Positions 1-4,062 of a stretch of DNA of 5,931 nt are shown in pieces (within the stretch, counting starts at the first letter, position 1; each line of letters starts with the position of its first letter). The notes beneath the pieces were generated by a model. That model was given only the letters and a program-made list of their open reading frames with translations. It did no database searches and was not told the DNA's origin. Both the position numbers and the translations under genes were made by a program. The stretch is from an uncultured Microcoleaceae cyanobacterium (GTDB lineage Bacteria; Cyanobacteriota; Cyanobacteriia; Cyanobacteriales; Microcoleaceae), in NCBI GenBank assembly GCA_938083405.1, contig CALKCV010000217.1:1-5931 (forward strand). Reading direction: 5' to 3'.

Positions 1-60
1 TTAACTCCCTAAGCTTTGCCTTATATTTCGTTTAGTAGAACCGCCAATTATTGAAAATAA

Positions 61-516
61 TTAACCCGCTTCTTTTTCTAAAATCATAGTTACCGGACCG
101 TCGTTTTCTATAGAAACTTGCATCATCGCTCCAAATTCGCCAGTTTCTAATTTCAAACCGCTCGATCGCAACTTTTCTACAAACAGATTATAAAGGTCTT
201 TTGCCAGATTAGGAGATGCAGAGCGATCGAAGGAAGGCCGACGACCTTTGCGACAGTCTCCGTACAAAGTAAATTGACTCACTATCAGCAATTCCCCATT
301 AATATCTAAAACCGATTTTTCCCAGCGATCGGCATCGCTATTGGGGTCGGGAAATAGACGAAGAGCGAGACATTTACGAACCATCCAATCTAATTCTGCC
401 TCGGTATCGTTTTTCGCTATTCCTACTAATAGATTTAATCCTTTGCCGATTTTACCTACTATTTTACCGTTAATTTCTACTCGGGAAGATGTGACTCGCT
501 GGACGATAACCCGCAT
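61..516 (-). CDS. dtd: D-aminoacyl-tRNA deacylase (DTD)
   Basis: This enzyme hydrolyses the ester bond of tRNAs mischarged with D-amino acids (and glycine mischarged on tRNA-Ala), recycling the tRNA in the cytoplasm as a homodimer. The 151-residue product has the usual bacterial length. It starts with MRVIVQRV, typical of the family, and carries the two active-site signatures: SQFTLYGD at residues 80-87 and NDGPVT at 138-143, which includes the Gly-Pro pair (140-141) that gives the family its chiral selectivity. GRRPSFDRSA at 91-100 is also conserved. The ATG at 516-514 is the only sensible start. Its leader (AGAAAAAAACAAAAAAAATC before ATG) is A-rich with no Shine-Dalgarno sequence. The gene is last on the strand, 114 bp after the CobW-type gene, and that gap is largely a palindromic repeat. 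I see no functional link to its neighbours. Confidence 0.97.
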   Translation of the reverse strand: MRVIVQRVTSSRVEINGKIVGKIGKGLNLLVGIAKNDTEAELDWMVRKCLALRLFPDPNSDADRWEKSVLDINGELLIVSQFTLYGDCRKGRRPSFDRSASPNLAKDLYNLFVEKLRSSGLKLETGEFGAMMQVSIENDGPVTMILEKEAG

Positions 517-540
517 GATTTTTTTTGTTTTTTTCTAGCC

Positions 541-608
541 GTTCGTAGCGATCGCTTTAGCGATTTAAAATAAAATCGATCTAAATCGCTAAAGCGATTA
601 CTACAAAC
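541..608. repeat. MITE-like inverted repeat with GTTCGTAG / CTACAAAC ends
   Basis: A 68 bp palindromic element fills most of the spacer between the CobW-type gene and dtd. The left arm (545-567) and right arm (582-604) are inverted copies matching at 21 of 23 positions, around a 14 bp AT-rich centre (568-581). The outer ends GTTCGTAG (541-548) and CTACAAAC (601-608) are inverted with one mismatch. Each arm is itself a small hairpin: ATCGCT TT AGCGAT at 551-564, and AATCGCT AA AGCGATT at 584-599. The left arm includes a HIP1 octamer. I see no target-site duplication and no T-tract on either side, so it resembles a non-autonomous mobile palindrome more than a terminator. Half-copies recur at 3894-3911 and 4031-4061. 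Confidence 0.75.
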
Positions 609-630
609 AAGGTTGCTCAATGGCAACTAA

Positions 631-1680
631 CTAAACCAGACAATTTTCTAAAATAGACCGCAGTTTATCGGTTTCTAGTTCTTGACCGATTAAAACCAAC
701 TGATTTTTGGGTTGACCTTTCCAATCATCATCATCAATAGTAAACCGCTTGCCGCTTAAGTGAAAAACATGACGTTTTTGGCTTTCTTGGAACCAGATAA
801 TGCCCTTAGCGCGAAATATATTTTCGCTCAATTGATTGTCCAAGAAATCTTGAAACTTCCGCAAAGAAAAGGGGCGATCGCTCTGAAAAGAAAGAGAACT
901 AAAACCATCATTTTCTAAATGGTCGGAATGATGGTGGTGATGATGTTCCCCTTCATGTTCGTGGTGGTGGTGATGTTCTTCTTCGTGGCTGTGTTTTTCT
1001 TCCTCAACTTCAAAATACTTATCCGACTCAAATAAACCCACGCTCAAAATCAAGGGCAAAGACACTTGGGAATTTTTAGTTCGCATAATCCGAGCATCTT
1101 TTTTAACATCGCGCAATTTAACCTCTAATAAATCCACATCTGCATCATCAACCAGATCGACTTTATTCAGCAAAATCATATCGCCATAAACAATTTGACT
1201 GTATGCCGCTTGGCTGTTGAATAAATCCAAACTATAGTTAGAAGCATCGACCAAAGTAATAATAGAATCGAGGCGAGTTAAATCGCGAAGTTCCGTTCCT
1301 AAAAAGGTAAATGCCACCGGAAGAGGGTCTGCCAATCCCGTTGTTTCAACCACCATATAATCAATTTTTTCCTGTCTTTCTAACACTTTGTAAACTGCAT
1401 TAATCAAATCTTCGTTAATAGTGCAGCAAACGCAACCGTTACTCAATTCCACCATAGTATTATCATCGTCGGTGGCAATTATCAATTCGTTATCAATACC
1501 AATTTCGCCAAACTCGTTCACCAAAACAGCAGTTTTTACGCCGTCTTGGTTAGAAAGAATATGGTTTAGCAGAGTAGTTTTACCGCTACCGAGAAAGCCG
1601 GTAATAATAGTCACGGGCAATCCTTGTTTGGGAGCATCCATTTGGGTTGCCGATTCGTTTTTAATAGTTGTAGATTGCAT
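631..1680 (-). CDS. CobW/COG0523-family GTPase with His-rich metal-binding stretch
   Basis: A G3E-type P-loop GTPase of the CobW/COG0523 group, whose studied members are metallochaperones or metal-insertion factors, often for zinc. In the 349-residue product the Walker A motif GFLGSGKT is at 28-35. The family's metal-binding CxCC motif is C83-V-C-C86, following ELSNG. VVETTGLADP at 110-119 supplies the Walker B/switch region, and NKVD at 172-175 is the guanine-specificity motif. A low-complexity segment at 230-254 contains 15 His among 25 residues, with Glu and Asp. The CobW C-terminal domain follows (about 268-349; KGIIWF at 292-297). The start at 1680 is favoured; Met14 (1641) is a possible alternative, still upstream of the P-loop. 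The leader is AT-rich without a clear Shine-Dalgarno. I found no Zur-box-like TGATAAT-N-ATTATCA palindrome upstream, so zinc control is not supported here. The metal and client protein are unknown, and a role in cobalamin synthesis should not be assumed from the CobW label. Confidence 0.93.
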   Translation of the reverse strand: MQSTTIKNESATQMDAPKQGLPVTIITGFLGSGKTTLLNHILSNQDGVKTAVLVNEFGEIGIDNELIIATDDDNTMVELSNGCVCCTINEDLINAVYKVLERQEKIDYMVVETTGLADPLPVAFTFLGTELRDLTRLDSIITLVDASNYSLDLFNSQAAYSQIVYGDMILLNKVDLVDDADVDLLEVKLRDVKKDARIMRTKNSQVSLPLILSVGLFESDKYFEVEEEKHSHEEEHHHHHEHEGEHHHHHHSDHLENDGFSSLSFQSDRPFSLRKFQDFLDNQLSENIFRAKGIIWFQESQKRHVFHLSGKRFTIDDDDWKGQPKNQLVLIGQELETDKLRSILENCLV

Positions 1681-1704
1681 GATTTTTTCTATTTGTTAGT
1701 AATT

Positions 1705-1729
1705 CGTAGTACGGGCATCTTGCCCGTAC
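1705..1729. repeat. CGTA-anchored 21-nt palindrome, copy 1
   Basis: CGTA is followed by a perfect 9 bp stem, GTACGGGCA (1709-1717) and TGCCCGTAC (1721-1729), around the 3-nt loop TCT. It belongs to the same family as the elements at 1736-1760 and 3071-3095. It lies just upstream of the CobW-type gene and downstream of the glycosyltransferase. Confidence 0.85.
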
Positions 1730-1735
1730 GAGACT

Positions 1736-1760
1736 CGTAGTACAGGCATCTTGCCTGTAC
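1736..1760. repeat. CGTA-anchored 21-nt palindrome, copy 2
   Basis: CGTA is followed by a perfect 9 bp stem, GTACAGGCA (1740-1748) and TGCCTGTAC (1752-1760), with loop TCT. It is a direct-oriented neighbour of copy 1 at a 31 bp period. It differs by one base pair in the stem (G-C to A-T), with both sides changed. The junction TACGAG-A-CTCGTA (1727-1739) is also a perfect inverted repeat, so the pair could form alternative structures. Confidence 0.85.
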
Positions 1761-1765
1761 CAGGA

Positions 1766-1779
1766 ACGACTTTAGTCGT
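1766..1779. repeat. Small palindrome ACGACT-TT-AGTCGT
   Basis: A perfect 6 bp inverted repeat around TT, lying directly after the second CGTA-anchored palindrome. Its layout (six bases, TT, six bases, with CTTTAG at the centre) is the same as the ATCGCT-TT-AGCGAT hairpins at 551-564 and elsewhere, so it may be a diverged member of that group. No gene or T-tract is attached. Confidence 0.55.
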
Positions 1780-1789
1780 CTTAGATCTA

Positions 1790-1816
1790 TTAGCCCGAGC
1801 AAGAGCCCTGGGCTAA
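1790..1816. repeat. TTAGCCC / GGGCTAA inverted repeat after the glycosyltransferase
   Basis: Inverted 7 bp arms TTAGCCC (1790-1796) and GGGCTAA (1810-1816) flank a 13 nt centre. The element sits 14 bp beyond the glycosyltransferase stop codon and could form a hairpin at the end of that transcript. It lacks a following U-run on the minus strand, so it is not a convincing intrinsic terminator. It is more likely another dispersed palindrome, though a 3'-end stabilising or rho-type role cannot be excluded. Confidence 0.5.
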
Positions 1817-1830
1817 ACTCTAATTTTATT

Positions 1831-3033
1831 CTAAAGGATCAGAGGTTCAAAAGCGGGCCCGCTTAATTTAGGATTAGAAGGCCCAAGAACATCTAAGAGG
1901 CGATCGACCGCTTTAGCCCAGGTAAAATGCTGGCCCACCCAATCAGGTCCGGCACGGCGGGCCCGATCGCTCAAAGCAGGTTGTTCTATAATGGCCTCCA
2001 TCAACTCCACCAAACGGTCTTGTTTTGGAACAACGAACCAGACCTTATCGCCATCGGTTGTAGAACCGGTTTCGAGTTTGCTCTCGATCGCTAAAGCAAA
2101 CTCGGGATTAATAAAATCGTCGGTGGGGCCGCCCTGAGTGCAGATGACCGGCAAACCGCAAGCTGCCGCTTCCAAAACAGGCAAATTAAAACCTTCCGCC
2201 AGATAAGGAGACACATAAGCATCGGCAGCTTGATAAAGTTGGGCGAGTTGGGCGAAAGAGAGAGTATCCCCGACATAAATTAATCTCGATTTTACTTTAT
2301 CCATCTCGGCATCGGTGAGATTAGTTTGACCGGCTTTAGCGATCGAGTCCTTAGAAGGGAAGAGGGCATCTCGACCTTTGAGAATGAGGCGGGCATCTGG
2401 GTGCCCATCCACTATCGTCGCGAAAGCTTTCAATAACCGCCCCACCCCCTGACTCTCGTTGCACATCAGTCCTACATTTAAAAAAGCAAAATAGCCATCA
2501 ATACCCAACCTCTGGCGCAAAGCCGTTCTTTCTGCTGGGGCCAGTGGATGATAAATAGCGGGGTTGACTCCCAGAGGAACCACTGCAACGCGATCGCCAT
2601 CGGCCCCGCTGCGGATAAACCCATCCCGCGACCATCCTGAAGGGGTAACTATAATAGTATCGGTGTTGGCGTGGGCTTCTCCCAAAGAGGATACTCCCAT
2701 GCCTCGAAGAATAGATTTAGTGAGGATGCCCCATTCGGTACAGCCGAAGACCGCCGTTTTCCGAGTCTTCGCCGGGGCGAGGTTTAGGGGCGCGTACATT
2801 CGCAAGGTCGCATCTGCCTCTTGGTTGGGAGATGGGTTGGGAATTTGGCTGAGGGCGAGTTCCGCTTTCGGGTCGAATAAATTCGCGACCGGCTGCCAAG
2901 TTTTGCTGGCGTAGGGCATATCCCGATGGAAGATCGTTAGTTCCGGGCGATCGATCGCTTCTAATAACTGAAATTGATTGGCGATCGCGTAGGAGTGCGG
3001 CAGGAAGCGCCAGCCTTCGACGATTATTTGCAT
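1831..3033 (-). CDS. GT4-type glycosyltransferase (GT-B fold)
   Basis: A cytoplasmic sugar transferase of the GT4 group, which uses nucleotide-sugar donors to build glycans or glycolipids. From the ATG at 3033 the product has 400 residues, normal for the family. The N-terminal domain begins MQIIVEGWRFLPHSYA. VTPSGWSRDGFIRSGA (about 129-144) and VPLGVNPAIYHP (about 152-163) mark the inter-domain region. The donor-binding C-terminal domain contains LKGRD (about 218-222) and the signature EGFNLPVLEAAACGLPVI (about 280-297), whose two glutamates fit the E-x7-E motif. No signal peptide or membrane segment is visible. An in-frame GTG/ATG-like start at 3177 would add 48 residues, but that stretch overlaps the preceding gene and is translated from a palindromic repeat and a heptamer array, so I reject it. 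The sugar and acceptor cannot be read from the sequence. The neighbouring genes are not an obvious polysaccharide cluster. Confidence 0.9.
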   Translation of the reverse strand: MQIIVEGWRFLPHSYAIANQFQLLEAIDRPELTIFHRDMPYASKTWQPVANLFDPKAELALSQIPNPSPNQEADATLRMYAPLNLAPAKTRKTAVFGCTEWGILTKSILRGMGVSSLGEAHANTDTIIVTPSGWSRDGFIRSGADGDRVAVVPLGVNPAIYHPLAPAERTALRQRLGIDGYFAFLNVGLMCNESQGVGRLLKAFATIVDGHPDARLILKGRDALFPSKDSIAKAGQTNLTDAEMDKVKSRLIYVGDTLSFAQLAQLYQAADAYVSPYLAEGFNLPVLEAAACGLPVICTQGGPTDDFINPEFALAIESKLETGSTTDGDKVWFVVPKQDRLVELMEAIIEQPALSDRARRAGPDWVGQHFTWAKAVDRLLDVLGPSNPKLSGPAFEPLIL

Positions 3034-3060
3034 TTGTTGGTTGTTGGTTTTTGGTTGTCG
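3034..3060. repeat. Heptanucleotide tandem repeat abutting the glycosyltransferase start codon
   Basis: TTGTTGG (3034-3040), TTGTTGG (3041-3047), TTTTTGG (3048-3054) and a partial TTGTCG (3055-3060) form about 3.8 copies of a 7 bp unit. On the coding strand this reads as CCAACAA repeats ending at the base before the ATG. It therefore occupies the whole ribosome-binding position, and no Shine-Dalgarno sequence is present; the leader would be C/A-rich and unstructured. Heptamer tandem repeats (STRR type) are known from filamentous cyanobacteria. Confidence 0.7.
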
Positions 3061-3070
3061 ATCGATCCCC

Positions 3071-3095
3071 CGTAGGACAGGCATCCTGCCTGTCC
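3071..3095. repeat. CGTA-anchored 21-nt palindrome, copy 3
   Basis: CGTA is followed by a perfect 9 bp stem, GGACAGGCA (3075-3083) and TGCCTGTCC (3087-3095), with loop TCC. It is the same family as 1705-1729 and 1736-1760, but with a T-A pair replaced by G-C near the stem end. It lies in the 77 bp spacer between the DUF928 gene and the glycosyltransferase. When translated it gives the spurious peptide GTGRMPVLRG upstream of the glycosyltransferase. Confidence 0.85.
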
Positions 3096-3110
3096 CGCGA
3101 AGGATGGGAA

Positions 3111-3812
3111 TTAATCGCCGATGGCGGGCATTCCCACCAAATCTTCCAAGCCTCTTTCTTTCAACCACTGTTCCCAAGCGCTTTGGAGTCTCTCGTCTTG
3201 GGGATTTTCGCGGCGTAACTCGTCTAAGGCAGCGATCGCCTCGTATTCTAACCCCGCCTCTTGGTAGAGAGAGAAGCGATCGGCGCTATTTGCCTGTTGC
3301 AATTTATTCTGTATTTCCAGACTTACCGGCACTCGCTGCAACTCCCCGACAACCAAGTCATCCCCGGAGCGATCGCTCTCGTCGCAAATAAGCGCCAACT
3401 CCCACTGATAAGGATTTCCCGTTTCTGTTATCGGCGATGCCGTTTCTGGGGGAAGGTTCAAACGCATAATCCCCGGTTTCCTAGGCAGGGTTAGTTTCGC
3501 GTTATAGATAAAGTTTCCTTCTCCATCTATGATGACAAACTCTGCTTCCTTCGCAGTGGTTTCTGGAATATAGAATAATAAAGCCGGATAATCTGCGCTG
3601 GTAGTAACTAACCCTCCATTAGGGGCGATCGCTGTTAAAGAATTTTCCCCGCTCGAACAGTTAGCTCCACCTCTAGTCGCGGTGGGTGCCGTAGCCGGTT
3701 TATTAGAGTCTGGGGGCGGGGTTATCTCATCCGCATTTCCCTTTATTTGCCAGCAAACTAAGCTTGCCAAGGTGGCAGCCATAAAGGTTAAAGGCAATAA
3801 ACGATGTTGCAT
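3111..3812 (-). CDS. Secreted DUF928 domain protein, function unknown
   Basis: A 233-residue protein matching the pattern of the DUF928 family (found mainly in cyanobacteria) from memory of its conserved blocks. Residues 1-27 look like a signal peptide: a short basic start, a hydrophobic run (LLPLTFMAATLASLVCW) and a possible cut after GNA. C20 is not in a lipobox, so a lipoprotein is unlikely. A Pro/Thr-rich linker (about 31-48) leads to the domain: C52, the YPALLFYIPE block (75-84), AEFVIIDGEGNFIY (90-103), LPRKPGIMRLNLP (109-121), YQWELALIC (135-143), then a helical end with DRFSLYQEAGLEYEAIAALDELRRENPQ. C52 and C143 could form a disulphide in the periplasm; that is inference. The start at 3812 suits the signal peptide. 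A TATAAT box lies about 33 bp upstream. The biochemical role is not known, and the neighbours give no clue. Confidence 0.85.
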   Translation of the reverse strand: MQHRLLPLTFMAATLASLVCWQIKGNADEITPPPDSNKPATAPTATRGGANCSSGENSLTAIAPNGGLVTTSADYPALLFYIPETTAKEAEFVIIDGEGNFIYNAKLTLPRKPGIMRLNLPPETASPITETGNPYQWELALICDESDRSGDDLVVGELQRVPVSLEIQNKLQQANSADRFSLYQEAGLEYEAIAALDELRRENPQDERLQSAWEQWLKERGLEDLVGMPAIGD

Positions 3813-3844
3813 ATTAGTTTTTTGAGTCGATCGAGTTCAAGTCT

Positions 3845-3850
3845 ATTATA
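3845..3850 (-). promoter_or_regulatory. Candidate -10 box (TATAAT) for the DUF928 gene
   Basis: The minus strand reads TATAAT at 3850-3845, a perfect consensus -10 hexamer. The implied transcription start, near 3838, leaves a leader of roughly 26 nt before the ATG at 3812. No good TTGACA -35 hexamer is seen at the normal spacing; that position falls in a C-rich tract on this strand. A promoter here would separate DUF928 transcription from acs. Confidence 0.4.
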
Positions 3851-3862
3851 TCGCAATAAAAT

Positions 3863-3893
3863 GGGGTTGGGGGGCTTTAGGGTTCGGACCCCC
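3863..3893. other. G-rich/C-rich tract upstream of the DUF928 promoter
   Basis: The plus strand has GGGG (3863-3866), GGGGGG (3869-3874), GGG (3880-3882) and then CCCCC (3889-3893). The runs GGGGGG and CCCCC are complementary, so either strand could fold a 5 bp G-C hairpin with a 14-15 nt loop. The tract covers the position where a -35 element would sit for the TATAAT at 3845-3850. No T-run follows, so it is not called a terminator. Confidence 0.35.
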
Positions 3894-3911
3894 TTCGTAG
3901 TAATCGCTTTA
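3894..3911. repeat. Left half-copy of the GTTCGTAG palindromic element
   Basis: TTCGTAGTAATCGCTTTA is a perfect 18 bp inverted match to 4039-4056. After a gap of about 11 bp in the alignment, ATATCAAT (3911-3918) also matches the inverse of 4020-4027. This arm therefore looks like the right arm with an internal deletion. Together the two arms bracket 3894-4056. Confidence 0.7.
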
Positions 3912-3914
3912 TAT

Positions 3915-3947
3915 CAATTAACAATTAACAATTAACAATTAACAATT
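3915..3947. repeat. Heptanucleotide tandem repeat (CAATTAA), 4.7 copies
   Basis: Four perfect CAATTAA units start at 3915, 3922, 3929 and 3936, followed by CAATT (3943-3947). It is pure AT apart from one C per unit and lies in the acs-DUF928 spacer, between the two palindromic arms. It resembles the short tandemly repeated heptamers of filamentous cyanobacteria. Copy number is likely to vary between strains. Confidence 0.9.
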
Positions 3948-4030
3948 GGGTCTTAGGCTAACAACCATCGATTTTTACCCTCTTGTTTTATAGTCATTTA
4001 TTGCGACTTGATATTAGCGATTGATATAGA

Positions 4031-4061
4031 TAAATCGCTAAAGCGATTACTACGAACGAGG
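4031..4061. repeat. Right half-copy of the GTTCGTAG palindromic element at the acs 3' end
   Basis: These 31 bases match 582-612 at 29 positions, in the same orientation, and end one base before the acs stop codon. The core AATCGCT (4033-4039) AA AGCGATT (4042-4048) is a hairpin. A second AGCGATT at 4016-4022 could pair with 4033-4039 instead. On the minus strand the hairpin is followed only by the weak TTATCTATAT, so a terminator role for acs is possible but not well supported. Confidence 0.75.
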
Positions 4062-4062
4062 C

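Noticed and set aside
1..60. An open minus-strand stretch in frame after the dtd stop, ending in TAA at 3-1
   Set aside because: It has no start codon, follows directly on the dtd stop in the same frame and spans only 19 codons; a chance open stretch.
46..62. AATTATT-GAA-AATAATT hairpin at the dtd stop codon as a terminator
   Set aside because: The stem is entirely A-T and no U-run follows on the minus strand; too weak to call.
541..608. CRISPR-like or terminator interpretation of the inverted repeat
   Set aside because: The copies are inverted rather than direct with regular spacers, no cas genes are nearby, and no T-tract follows either arm.
1681..1704. Zur box upstream of the CobW-type gene
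   Set aside because: No TGATAAT-type palindrome is present in the spacer, despite the known zinc regulation of some cyanobacterial relatives.
3879..3893. GGTTCGGACC, resembling a tRNA T-arm
   Set aside because: No acceptor, D or anticodon arms can be found around it.
3953..3997. A 14-residue minus-strand ORF (MTIKQEGKNRWLLA) in the acs-DUF928 spacer
   Set aside because: Too short, no ribosome-binding site, no recognisable family; expected by chance in AT-rich spacer.
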